From contig JAVCDK010000038.1 in assembly GCA_030765865.1 (NCBI GenBank), positions 1 through 49,780 of the forward strand: a stretch of 49,780 nt of DNA. The letters run 5' to 3'. Shown here piece after piece: positions 38,385 through 48,060 of this stretch (position 1 is the stretch's first letter; each line of letters begins with the position of its first letter). The notes beneath the pieces were generated by a model. That model was not told the DNA's origin. It made no database searches and was given only the letters and a program-made list of their open reading frames with translations. The DNA comes from Candidatus Celaenobacter antarcticus. Lineage in GTDB: Bacteria > Cloacimonadota > Cloacimonadia > JGIOTU-2. The position numbers and the translations under genes were made by a program.

Positions 38385-38924
38385 GTGCCAGTTGATGTTT
38401 GGTTGTACTTTATTTTAGGATTCATGATAGTCGGTTCGATTGCATGTCTGGAGATAAAGAATATACTTTCTTCGATCATTACCATTGGGGTGGTTGGATT
38501 GGGTTTGTCCTTAGCGTTCCTCTTCTTAGGAGCTCCGGACCTTGCTCTTGTTCAGTTCGTGTTTGAAATTCTCTGCATGATCATATTGATCCGTGCATTT
38601 GCAAAACGTTCTATCGAAGTTCGTGCGCTTCGTAGAGATGTGCCGGAAACAATTATTGCAATTGTTATACTTGCAAGCATTTTTGTGCTGAGCATCTTTG
38701 CATTCAAGGATCTGCCCTCATTCGGCAAACCGATCGTACGCGTTGCAGAGCGTTATCTTACACAAGCAGGAGTGGAAACCGGTTCTCAAAATATCGTCAC
38801 CTCCGTTATTCTAAACTATAGAATATATGACACATTAGGTGAGGTTACAGTACTCTTTACCGCAATTTTAGGTGCACTCACTGTATTACGTAAAACAGGG
38901 AGGAAAAAAAGACATGCAGAATAA
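38385..38924 (+). CDS. DUF4040 MbhD + MbhE-like fused subunit
   Basis: FLGAPDLALVQFVFEILCMIILIRAFAKR...QNIVTSVILNYRIYDTLGEVTVLFTAILGALTVL. Confidence 0.88.
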   Translation: MPVDVWLYFILGFMIVGSIACLEIKNILSSIITIGVVGLGLSLAFLFLGAPDLALVQFVFEILCMIILIRAFAKRSIEVRALRRDVPETIIAIVILASIFVLSIFAFKDLPSFGKPIVRVAERYLTQAGVETGSQNIVTSVILNYRIYDTLGEVTVLFTAILGALTVLRKTGRKKRHAE

Positions 38925-39363
38925 TTTTCCCAATGAAGGTATGTCCGTAATTGTCAAAACAATTACCCGTTTTACTGTGTGGCTGATTTTCCTATATGGT
39001 CTTTATATTGTTATTCATGGTCATCTTTCCCCAGGTGGTGGTTTTGCGGGCGGTGTGATCATTGCACTTTCTTATGTTCACTTGACTCTTGCATATGGTA
39101 AGAATTTTGTGTTAGCCCGAGTAGATAAGTTTGCAATGCACAATTTGGAAGCTCTTGCAGGGATCCTCATCGTGCTCACAGGTATTATCGGCTTATATGT
39201 GACAGGACATTTCCTCGCAAATTTTATGGGAATCGGCGAACTATATACACTTATCAGTGCCGGCTACATCCCTATGCTGAATATCTTTATTTGTGTGAAG
39301 GTCGGCATGGGATTGTATCTCGTGTTCTACTATTTAGCCAGTTTTAAAACGCAGGAAGGATAA
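38914..39363 (+). CDS. Mrp subunit B-like (MbhF-type)
   Basis: YIVIHGHLSPGGGFAGGVIIALSYVHLTL. Confidence 0.9.
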   Translation: MQNNFPNEGMSVIVKTITRFTVWLIFLYGLYIVIHGHLSPGGGFAGGVIIALSYVHLTLAYGKNFVLARVDKFAMHNLEALAGILIVLTGIIGLYVTGHFLANFMGIGELYTLISAGYIPMLNIFICVKVGMGLYLVFYYLASFKTQEG

Positions 39364-39366
39364 AAT

Positions 39367-39702
39367 ATGATATTATATATAATGTGCTTTTTCCTCTTTT
39401 TGGTCGGTGTGTATGGTACGATCACCAAAAGAGATCTGATTAAGATAATACTTGGAATTGGTATCATGGGTTATTCCGTAAATCTATTCCTCGTGCTGCT
39501 TGCATATCGTACTGGAGCTCTTGCACCGATACTTAAAAAAGGATTCAATGTGACAATGGTTGATCCTATTCCTCAGGCAATGGTGCTTACATCCATCGTT
39601 ATCGAACTTGGAATCACGGCACTCATGGCTGCACTTGCGATCAGGATCTATCAAAAATATGACACCTTTGATATTACGAAGATCAGGAGACTACAAGGAT
39701 GA
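39367..39702 (+). CDS. Mrp subunit C / NuoK-like (MbhG-type)
   Basis: KRDLIKIILGIGIMGYSVNLFLVLLAYR..DPIPQAMVLTSIVIELGITALMAAL. Confidence 0.9.
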   Translation: MILYIMCFFLFLVGVYGTITKRDLIKIILGIGIMGYSVNLFLVLLAYRTGALAPILKKGFNVTMVDPIPQAMVLTSIVIELGITALMAALAIRIYQKYDTFDITKIRRLQG

Positions 39703-41204
39703 TATTATCACAGTTTATTTTCGTCCCCTTACTCGCCGCATTTCTCATTGTTCTCATTGCCCGTAAAAAAGAAAATATCGCTGCTGTTATTGCCCTTGCT
39801 GCCTGTGCGTGGATTTTGATCGTTTCGTTCATTGCGTTCTTTAAGCTCCCTGCCCACGGAGGTATGATCCTAAACAATACTAGTGGATGGAGAATGCCCT
39901 ATACGATCAGTTTGATCTTGGATAATCTTTCTTCATTTATGCTGATAGTGGTGAACCTTGTTTCCTTTCTCTCTGCATTCTATGCGATGCAGTACATAAA
40001 TCATTTCACAGGTAAATGGAATTTCTTCGCACTCTTTATGCTGATGGTGACCGGAATGAATGGAGTGATACTTACAGGCGACTTCTTCAACTTGTATGTT
40101 TTCATGGAGATATCACTCATTTCTGCCTATGCTCTTGTTGCCTTTGGTACGGAATCCGAAGAACTGGAGGCAGCATTCAAATATGCCTTGATGGGTGCGA
40201 TCACTTCCACAATGATATTGTTCGGTATTGGAATTCTTTACAGTTATACTTCCACACTTACAATGGCAGATGTAGGTCTTCATCTGAGAAGTGCAGGAAC
40301 CCCCAAAATGATTTTTCTTGTTTATGGTTTATTTATTGCAGGTTTTGGATTGAAAACAGCACTCGTTCCTTTCCATGCATGGCTTCCAGATGCGCATCCA
40401 TCAGCTCCCGCACCGATCTCAGCAATGCTTTCCGGTGTACTTATCAAAACGCTTGGCGTATATGCTTTAGTAAGGATTTTCTTCAATGTATTCGGAGCTC
40501 CCACAGTTGTATTGCAGATACTTATGCTGCTTGGAACACTCTCGATTGTGATTGGGGGATTTCTTTCTGTCGTGCAATGGGATTTTAAACGGTTGCTGGG
40601 ATTTAGCAGTATCAGTCAGATAGGATATGTAGTGATTGGTTTTGCGCTTGGTACACCTCTCGGCATTCTTGGTGGTATTCTTCATCTTTTCTATCATTCG
40701 ATCTTCAAATCCCTTCTTTTCCTGAACAGCGGAGCTATCGAATATGCAACCGATACGCGGGATCTGCGGCAGTTGGGTGGGCTTTCGAAAGAAATGAAGG
40801 TAACTTCCGCAACAACAATGGTGGGTACTTTATCAATTGCAGGAATTCCACCTTTTAACGGTTTCTTCAGCAAGCTCATCATTATCATTGCTTGTATTTC
40901 AGCAGGGCAGATAGTTGTAGGTATTATTGCAGCACTGGTGAGTATTGTTACTCTCGCCTACTTCCTGAAAGTTCAAAAGCATGCATTCTTTGGCAAAAAG
41001 GGATCTGCAAAAGTGCTTGAGAAAGTTCCCTTTGCCATGAAAACCGCGATGATCATTTTAGCGGCACTTTGCCTTATCAGTTCCGCCATTATGATTCCTT
41101 CGATTCGAAAAAATTATCTAAATCCCATAGTGAATACCGTTATGGGAAGAACTTCATATATCGACAAAGTCGAGCCCTATTTTGATAAAGGGAGTGTTAA
41201 ATGA
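39699..41204 (+). CDS. Mrp subunit D / NuoN-like (MbhH-type)
   Basis: GDFFNLYVFMEISLISAYALVAFG, PFHAWLPDAHPSAPAPISAMLSGVLIKTLGVYAL. Confidence 0.92.
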   Translation: MILSQFIFVPLLAAFLIVLIARKKENIAAVIALAACAWILIVSFIAFFKLPAHGGMILNNTSGWRMPYTISLILDNLSSFMLIVVNLVSFLSAFYAMQYINHFTGKWNFFALFMLMVTGMNGVILTGDFFNLYVFMEISLISAYALVAFGTESEELEAAFKYALMGAITSTMILFGIGILYSYTSTLTMADVGLHLRSAGTPKMIFLVYGLFIAGFGLKTALVPFHAWLPDAHPSAPAPISAMLSGVLIKTLGVYALVRIFFNVFGAPTVVLQILMLLGTLSIVIGGFLSVVQWDFKRLLGFSSISQIGYVVIGFALGTPLGILGGILHLFYHSIFKSLLFLNSGAIEYATDTRDLRQLGGLSKEMKVTSATTMVGTLSIAGIPPFNGFFSKLIIIIACISAGQIVVGIIAALVSIVTLAYFLKVQKHAFFGKKGSAKVLEKVPFAMKTAMIILAALCLISSAIMIPSIRKNYLNPIVNTVMGRTSYIDKVEPYFDKGSVK

Positions 41205-41704
41205 AGACGGAAACAAAAAGCAGGATCGTTGTTTTTTTTCTATCCTTATTAGTGTGGATATTCATAACCATGGTTTTCAGTATTTCCTCCTTAATCGCAG
41301 GCATCATCATAGCGCTGATAACTACGATCTTTGCAGGCGAGATGCTGATCGTAACAGAAAGAAAATTTCGTCTTAAACGAGTATGGTACACAATTGAATA
41401 TTTTATTAAATTCATCTGGGAACTGATGAAAGCTAATTTACATGTTGCATATATTGTCATTCATCCTCTTCTTCCAATCAAACCCGGTATCATTAAAGTG
41501 AGAACAAAACTTAAAAGAGATTCTGCACTTACCATGCTTGCAAATTCAATAACCTTAACTCCCGGAACACTAACGGTAGATATTGATGTTGATAATCAGG
41601 TATTATATGTACACTGGATCTATGTGAAATTTACCGATATAGATCAAACCACAGAATATGTGGGTGGTCGCTTTGAAAAACTACTCGAGGAGATCTTTGA
41701 ATGA
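41201..41704 (+). CDS. Mrp subunit E-like
   Basis: MKANLHVAYIVIHPLLPIKPGIIKVRT..ANSITLTPGTLTVDIDVDNQVLYVHWIYV. Confidence 0.92.
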   Translation: MKTETKSRIVVFFLSLLVWIFITMVFSISSLIAGIIIALITTIFAGEMLIVTERKFRLKRVWYTIEYFIKFIWELMKANLHVAYIVIHPLLPIKPGIIKVRTKLKRDSALTMLANSITLTPGTLTVDIDVDNQVLYVHWIYVKFTDIDQTTEYVGGRFEKLLEEIFE

Positions 41705-42042
41705 GAGTTTTTAGATGGTTTATAGGTTTACTTTTCATTGCAGCATTCTTTGTGATAAATTTTGTTGTATTTACTGAAATTCCCTTCAACTATAAGTTGA
41801 TCAATGTGCTCCTTTTCTGCTCGCTTTTCATACTTATACGAGTAGTGAAAGGACCTTCAGTTGCAGATCGTATTGTAGCTATTGATATTCTTGGTATTTT
41901 GATCATAGGAATATGTGCAATCCTTGCGATTGCATTGCAACGCTCATATTTCATAGATATTGGTATTGCCTGGGGTCTTCAAAGTTTCATTGGAGCTTTG
42001 GCGCTTGCCAAATTCTTGGAAGGGAGGTCGCTTGATGCCTGA
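41701..42042 (+). CDS. Mrp subunit F-like
   Basis: LIRVVKGPSVADRIVAIDILGILIIGICAILAI. Confidence 0.88.
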   Translation: MRVFRWFIGLLFIAAFFVINFVVFTEIPFNYKLINVLLFCSLFILIRVVKGPSVADRIVAIDILGILIIGICAILAIALQRSYFIDIGIAWGLQSFIGALALAKFLEGRSLDA

Positions 42043-42394
42043 TCTAGCAATTAATCAAATTATCGGATATGTTATCATTTGCATTGGCGTTATTTTTGAC
42101 CTTTTTGGTGTGCTCGGACTTGTGCGCCTTCCTGATGTATATAATCGTCTCCAGGCTGCCACAAAAAGTGTGACTTTTGGCTCTGCGGGAATCCTGTTCG
42201 GCGTGTTTGTTTACTCCGGTTTTACTGCAATGGGTTTCAAGGCAATTCTCTGCGCAGTATTCATACTTTTAACCTCTCCTGTTTCTGCACATGCGGTTGC
42301 AAGAGCAGCACACAAAGCAGGAATCAAATTGACTGACAAGACAATCATTGATCTGTATCGCCAAGACAAAGAAAAGAGTGAGGAACAGAAATGA
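42035..42394 (+). CDS. Mrp subunit G-like
   Basis: LGLVRLPDVYNRLQAATKSVTFGSAGILFG..SPVSAHAVARAAHKAG. Confidence 0.9.
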   Translation: MPDLAINQIIGYVIICIGVIFDLFGVLGLVRLPDVYNRLQAATKSVTFGSAGILFGVFVYSGFTAMGFKAILCAVFILLTSPVSAHAVARAAHKAGIKLTDKTIIDLYRQDKEKSEEQK

Positions 42395-43002
42395 TTATTC
42401 CAAAACTTCGAGAATTAGGTGAAGCAATTGTATCACTTTTTTCAAAACCAGTAACGAGTAAATATCCCTTTACAAAGAAGCCCTATGAGCCGGTCAAACA
42501 GTTCAAGGGGAAACCAATATTTAATGAAGAAGAATGCATTGGCTGTGGTGCCTGTGCTCAGGTCTGTCCTGCCAGCGCAATCGATCTTACTGATATTCCT
42601 GAGGAAGGCAAGCGCATATTACAGGTAAATTATACTAGTTGCATTTATTGTGGACAATGCGAAGAACACTGTATAACTCAAAAGGGCATACAGCTTTCTA
42701 ATGAATACATTACCGCTACTTTCAGCCCGGACAAAGAAGCAGACTTCATGAGGATCGAAAAGAAACTCATTGTCTGTCCGGTTTGTGGAACAACGATCGC
42801 TACGGAAGATCACATGAATTGGCTGGTAGAAAAATTAGGACCCAAAGCTTATGGTAATCCTAATCTTCTCGCCTTCATTCAACTTCGATACCAGGACCTG
42901 CCGGACTCTAAGATCAAGAATGACAAGCTCCGTAGAGAAGATTATTATAAATTGATGTGTCCACGTTGTAGACACCAGGTTGTTGTCGAAGATGCATTCT
43001 GA
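42391..43002 (+). CDS. HycF/NuoI-like 2x[4Fe-4S] subunit with C-terminal split CxxC pair
   Basis: CIGCGACAQVCPASAI, CIYCGQCEEHCITQKGI, then CPVCGTT ... CPRCRHQ. Confidence 0.9.
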   Translation: MIIPKLRELGEAIVSLFSKPVTSKYPFTKKPYEPVKQFKGKPIFNEEECIGCGACAQVCPASAIDLTDIPEEGKRILQVNYTSCIYCGQCEEHCITQKGIQLSNEYITATFSPDKEADFMRIEKKLIVCPVCGTTIATEDHMNWLVEKLGPKAYGNPNLLAFIQLRYQDLPDSKIKNDKLRREDYYKLMCPRCRHQVVVEDAF

Positions 43003-43472
43003 CGAGTTAAAGAAATTATTTACATCTATAAAAGATAAACGAACCCTATTTGTAGGGCTGGGAAATTATCAGCGCGGTGATGACGCCATTGGATTATATA
43101 TTGTTGAACAACTGCAATCAAAATATAAAAAAAAAAATTACGTACCTGATCGCAGAAACAACTCCCGAAAATTATTTTAGCATACTCACTTCACGAGATT
43201 TGGATGTAATAATATTCTTTGACGCATGCCGATTTTCATCAATTATAGGAGAGATTAAAATTTTGCAACATAAAGAAATAAGTACCTTTGCAACCTCAAC
43301 CCATACGAGCTCGATTAGTGTAATTATTTCATATATTAACAAGTTTTCAGATGTGAAAGTTGAAGTGATCGGTATAAATATAAAGAGTGCAGATTTTGCA
43401 TCTGAAATTTCATCTGAACTTAAAGAGAGCGCTGATTCTCTTATAACTATGATACAAGATGCAACACGCTGA
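42992..43472 (+). pseudogene. hycI: HycI-type hydrogenase maturation protease, frameshifted at an A11 run (possible slippage gene)
   Basis: Frame 1: MHSDELKKLFTSIKDKRTLFVGLGNYQRGDDAIGLYIVEQLQSKYKK; continues in the +1 frame as KITYLIAETTPENYFSILTSRDLDVIIFFDACRFS...; A11 at 43127-43137. Confidence 0.8.
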
Positions 43473-45729
43473 GATACTACTTACAGGAATAGTGCAAGGG
43501 GTTGGATTTCGTCCTTTTGTAAAGAGAACTGCCCTGGAGCATGGCATCAAGGGTTACGTTGAGAATAGAGAATTCGGTGTAAAAATAATTGCCCAGGCAC
43601 CGAAGAAATCTATTGATAAATTTTTGAAGGATATTCTCAATAACGCCCCAGCAGTCTCAACAATTCTAACTCATTCAATGAAGTATCTTGAAGATGATGT
43701 GTCCGACTTCGAAACATTTGAAATTGCACCAAGCAAGAAGAAGGGGGAGATATCGGCGCTAATCCCGCCTGATATTGCTACATGCGAGAAATGTGCTCAA
43801 GAGATAATTGATAAAAATGATAGACATTTTTCTTACCCTTTTACAAATTGTACGAATTGCGGGCCTAGATTTTCAATAATTCAGTCAATTCCTTATGACA
43901 GAAAAAACACAACAATGGGGAAGTTTATTATGTGTGATGACTGCAATCGGGAATATACAACAATTGCAGATAGAAGATATCATGCGCAACCGAATGCCTG
44001 TCCTAAATGCGGTCCGGAATTACGTTTTATAGAAATTGCAGACGAAAGCCCCGTTGTCACTGCGAGGAGAGAAAAGGCGTTTGATAAAACCATATCGCTT
44101 CTTCAGATGGGAGAGATCGTTGCGATCAAAGGGATTGGGGGCTACCATCTTGTGTGCAATGCTATGAATAAAGATGTTGTGGAAAAACTCGGAATTTTGA
44201 AGTACAGACCGCAAAAACCTTTTGCGCTCATGGCAAAGGATATAGAAACTATAGAAGAATATTGTGCGGTAAATAAGGATGAAAAGAATATGCTGGAAGG
44301 TCAGCAAAAGCCGATAGTGCTGCTTACTAAGGAAAATGAAATTCTGGAGCATGTAGCTCAGGGTGTTAAAGATCTCGGTTTTATGCTTCCCTATACCCCA
44401 TTACATTACCTGCTTTTCAAACATTTCAGTTTGCTTGTATTTACAAGTGGGAATATATCCGAAGAAGCCCTTGAAAATAATGACGATTCTGCATATCAAA
44501 ATCTTGCAAATATCACCCAATATTATCTTTCCTACAACAGAGAAATATATAATCGTATCGATGACTCAATTGTTACTTTTGCGGGTGATCAAAAAATTCT
44601 AATACGGAAGGCTCGAGGATTTGTACCCAAACCAATTAATATTGCAAGAGGAATCGGAAAACCGCAGATATTCGCTTCGGGTGCAGACATGAAGGGTTCA
44701 TTTGGACTTACAAAGGAGAATATATTTATTGGCAGTCAATATCTCGGCGACCTTGCGTTTGCATCAAATACTAAATTTTACAAGGAATCCCTTGAGTACT
44801 TTCAATCGATATTCGAGATGAAACCGCAGATTGTCATGACGGATTCTCATCCAAATTATTTCTCGACCCGGCTTGCTCAAGAATTTGCAGAAAATAACGA
44901 ATTACCCATTCACTTTATTCAGCATCATAAAGCTCATATCTATAGTGTAATGGCGGAAAATGATCTTGAAAATGTGTTAGGGGTTTCATTTGACGGGACC
45001 GGCTATGGAGATGATGGAAATATTTGGGGTGGCGAATTTTTTATTATTAACAACACAGAGTCTGAGAGATTTGCTCATTTGAATTATGTGCCTATGATTT
45101 CTGGGGAGCGCGCTGCGAAAGAGCCCTGGAGAATGGCATTGATATATTTATATAAATATTATCCTGAGATAGTTGATAGTATTATTACGGAAAAAAAATT
45201 CCCGCAGAAAGATATGATCATTCTTCAACTCCTCAACGATTCGGTCAGACTTCAAACTTCGAGCATGGGGAGATTCTTTGATGCTGTTGCAAGTCTTATA
45301 GATGTGTGCCATTTCAATTCTTATGAAGGCGAAGCTCCCATGAAGTTGGAAGCACTGGCAGATGAGAACTTTTCAGAATATTATCATTTTGTTTTTGATA
45401 AACAAAGGTCACTTATTGAAGTTGATTTGATAATTAAGGGTATTGTGAACGATATTCAAGAGCAGAAGTCGAAAAAATATATTTCATCAAAATTTCACTT
45501 TACAATTGCAAAGATGGTTTTCGATTTATGTAAAAAAATGAAGAATGAATCCGGCATAGATGCAGTAGCGCTTTCCGGTGGTGTGTTTCAGAATGTCGTG
45601 CTTGTTAATATGATAAAAAGAGTATTTGCCGGCAGTGAGCTTAAGTTATTTTGGAACACAAAAGTGCCTCCTAATGATGCAGGAATTGCGCTCGGTCAGG
45701 TTTATTCATATCTATTGAAAAGCAGGTAA
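43459..45729 (+). CDS. hypF: Carbamoyltransferase HypF
   Basis: Acylphosphatase GIVQGVGFRPFVKRTA, zinc fingers CEKCAQE..CTNCGPRF and CDDCNRE..CPKCGPE, YrdC-like and Kae1-like domains. Confidence 0.95.
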   Translation: MQHAEILLTGIVQGVGFRPFVKRTALEHGIKGYVENREFGVKIIAQAPKKSIDKFLKDILNNAPAVSTILTHSMKYLEDDVSDFETFEIAPSKKKGEISALIPPDIATCEKCAQEIIDKNDRHFSYPFTNCTNCGPRFSIIQSIPYDRKNTTMGKFIMCDDCNREYTTIADRRYHAQPNACPKCGPELRFIEIADESPVVTARREKAFDKTISLLQMGEIVAIKGIGGYHLVCNAMNKDVVEKLGILKYRPQKPFALMAKDIETIEEYCAVNKDEKNMLEGQQKPIVLLTKENEILEHVAQGVKDLGFMLPYTPLHYLLFKHFSLLVFTSGNISEEALENNDDSAYQNLANITQYYLSYNREIYNRIDDSIVTFAGDQKILIRKARGFVPKPINIARGIGKPQIFASGADMKGSFGLTKENIFIGSQYLGDLAFASNTKFYKESLEYFQSIFEMKPQIVMTDSHPNYFSTRLAQEFAENNELPIHFIQHHKAHIYSVMAENDLENVLGVSFDGTGYGDDGNIWGGEFFIINNTESERFAHLNYVPMISGERAAKEPWRMALIYLYKYYPEIVDSIITEKKFPQKDMIILQLLNDSVRLQTSSMGRFFDAVASLIDVCHFNSYEGEAPMKLEALADENFSEYYHFVFDKQRSLIEVDLIIKGIVNDIQEQKSKKYISSKFHFTIAKMVFDLCKKMKNESGIDAVALSGGVFQNVVLVNMIKRVFAGSELKLFWNTKVPPNDAGIALGQVYSYLLKSR

Positions 45730-45731
45730 TA

Positions 45732-45953
45732 ATGTGCTTAGCAGTACCGTATAGAATAATTTCAAAAGACGGCAACAAAGCCATTGCAGATGTCTTCGGC
45801 ATGAAAAAGGAGATAGACATCCGCATTATAGAAGATGTTGAAATCGATGAATATGTGCTTGTTCATGCGGGCTTTGCTATTCAAAGGGTAAACCAAGAGG
45901 ATGCAAAAGAAACCCTTGAACTACTTACCGAGTTGTGTGAAGCCGAAGAGTGA
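45732..45953 (+). CDS. hypC: Hydrogenase assembly chaperone HypC
   Basis: MCLAVPYRI start, VLVHAGFAIQRVNQEDA. Confidence 0.95.
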   Translation: MCLAVPYRIISKDGNKAIADVFGMKKEIDIRIIEDVEIDEYVLVHAGFAIQRVNQEDAKETLELLTELCEAEE

Positions 45954-45956
45954 GTT

Positions 45957-47045
45957 ATGAGCGATAAGTTCCGAAACAATCCCGAACTAAAACCTCTTCT
46001 AAAAAAAATCAAGAATGAGGTCGTAGCATTGGATGGGAAAGCACTTCCGTTGAAATTTATGGAAGTGTGTGGTACTCATACTGTATCAATACTCAAATTT
46101 GGCTTCAGGCATTTTTTCAAGGACTCAATTAAATTTCTATCAGGACCTGGTTGTCCTGTATGCGTTACTTCAACAAAAGATATTGATAAAATAATATTTT
46201 TAGCACAACAGGGTCATCATATTGTCACATTCGGGGATCTGATCAAGGTTCCCGGAACACATTCAAGTTTAGAAAAAGAAGTTGCAAAAGGCGCGTTGGT
46301 CAGTGTCGTGTACAGTCCGTTGGACGCACTTAAGATCGCAAAAATTACATCTAAAGAAGTGATTTTCATTGCAGTCGGGTTTGAAACTACGATACCCTCT
46401 ATTGCAAGCTTAGTACTGGATGCGTATGCTCAACAAATCAACAATATCAGCATTCTTTGTCTGGTAAAAACGATGCCGAATGTGTTAAAATACCTTCTTT
46501 CACAACTGCAAGGTGAAATAGATGGATTTATTATGCCCGGGCATGTAAGTGTGATAATTGGTGCCGAGCCATACGAGTTTATTCCAAAGGAATATAATAT
46601 CCCCTGTACCGTAGCCGGGTTCGAACCGGTAGATCTTGGATTAGGCGTTGAATCCTTAGTATCCCAGATCAAAAACAAGAATCCATTTGTTGATAATCGA
46701 TATACAAGAATGGTTAAACCAGAGGGTAACAGAGCAGCACAGGAATTGATTTCAGTAGTATTTCAGGAATGTGATGTGTCATGGCGAGGTTTTGGCTCAA
46801 TTCCGAATAGCGGATTATGCGTGATTGAGGAATTCAAACAATTTGATGCCGAGAAAAAATTTCAGATCGAAGTAAAAGATGAAGTTGTACAATCTGCCTG
46901 CATCTGCGGAGATATCATAGCAGGAAAGAAATCACCTCTTGATTGCACCTTGTTTAGAAAAAAATGCACTCCAGAGAACCCGATCGGACCCTGCATGGTT
47001 TCCTTCGAAGGTGCATGTGCTGCATATTATAAGTATGGAGAATGA
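45957..47045 (+). CDS. hypD: Hydrogenase formation protein HypD
   Basis: MEVCGTHTVSILKFG, SGPGCPVCVT, GFETTIPS, CICGDIIAGKKSPLDC. Confidence 0.95.
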   Translation: MSDKFRNNPELKPLLKKIKNEVVALDGKALPLKFMEVCGTHTVSILKFGFRHFFKDSIKFLSGPGCPVCVTSTKDIDKIIFLAQQGHHIVTFGDLIKVPGTHSSLEKEVAKGALVSVVYSPLDALKIAKITSKEVIFIAVGFETTIPSIASLVLDAYAQQINNISILCLVKTMPNVLKYLLSQLQGEIDGFIMPGHVSVIIGAEPYEFIPKEYNIPCTVAGFEPVDLGLGVESLVSQIKNKNPFVDNRYTRMVKPEGNRAAQELISVVFQECDVSWRGFGSIPNSGLCVIEEFKQFDAEKKFQIEVKDEVVQSACICGDIIAGKKSPLDCTLFRKKCTPENPIGPCMVSFEGACAAYYKYGE

Positions 47046-48049
47046 TGGATAAAAATACGATTTTTCTCTCCCATGGAAGCGGTGGCAAACAGAGCCAAGA
47101 ATTATTAGAACTTATCTACAATACGCTCAATGAGGTTGTCATAAACCATGGGGAAGATAGCGGCGTCTTTCAAGCAGTCGAAGGCAAGGCAGCTATTACT
47201 ACAGATAGCTACACGGTTGATCCCATATTTTTCCCGGGTGGTAATATCGGGAAATTAGCTATTTGCGGAACCACAAATGACCTCGCAATGGTTGGTGCGA
47301 TACCTAAATTAATTACTTTATCATTAATGATCGAAGAGGGATTCAGCTTTGATGATCTAAATAAGATACTGATCTCGATAAAAGACGAGACAAAAAAGGG
47401 GAATATCTCTATCATTGCGGGAGACACTAAAATTGTGAGCAGGGGCAAGATAGATAAAATATTTATCAATACAGCAGGATATGGAGTTTTAGCAACAAAT
47501 GAATCAATATCATCGAAGAATGCAAAACCGCAGGATGATGTTATTATCACAGGTGATATTGGAGATCACGGTGCCTCAATAATGGCTTACAGGAATGGGT
47601 TCGAATCATCTTTAAAATCAGATTGTGCAAATGTTGCCCCTCTTATAAAAGCTCTTCTGGAACAGGAAGCGATAATTCATGCCCTAAGAGATCCCACCCG
47701 CGGGGGGCTGGCATCGATTCTTAATGAGATCGTCGCTTCTTCAAAAGTGAATATTATTCTTGAGGAAGAGAGGTTGCCTATAAAAGAAAGTGTGTCCGGA
47801 GTGTGCGATGCACTCGGTATTGATCCGCTTTATATGGCATGCGAGGGAAGGGCTGTCATAATTTGTCCCCAGGATGAAACTAATGAAGTGCTGAAAATTT
47901 TACATAACGAACCTCTAGGGAGCAACGCACAGGTTATAGGACGGGTTACTGAAAGATCAGATACACCAAAATTGTTTTTGAAAACCTTTATTGGAGCAAA
48001 GAGAATATTACCGCTACTTTCACGCGAACAAACACCAAGAATTTGTTAA
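47042..48049 (+). CDS. hypE: Hydrogenase expression/formation protein HypE
   Basis: LSHGSGGKQSQELL, TDSYTVDPIFFPGGNIGKLAICGTTNDLAMVGA; C-terminus ends PRIC. Confidence 0.95.
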   Translation: MMDKNTIFLSHGSGGKQSQELLELIYNTLNEVVINHGEDSGVFQAVEGKAAITTDSYTVDPIFFPGGNIGKLAICGTTNDLAMVGAIPKLITLSLMIEEGFSFDDLNKILISIKDETKKGNISIIAGDTKIVSRGKIDKIFINTAGYGVLATNESISSKNAKPQDDVIITGDIGDHGASIMAYRNGFESSLKSDCANVAPLIKALLEQEAIIHALRDPTRGGLASILNEIVASSKVNIILEEERLPIKESVSGVCDALGIDPLYMACEGRAVIICPQDETNEVLKILHNEPLGSNAQVIGRVTERSDTPKLFLKTFIGAKRILPLLSREQTPRIC

Positions 48050-48060
48050 TAGGAATATAA

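Noticed and set aside
40016-40588. 190-aa plus-strand ORF
   Set aside because: Alternate frame inside the NuoN-like antiporter gene; Cys/Arg/Ser-rich nonsense translation
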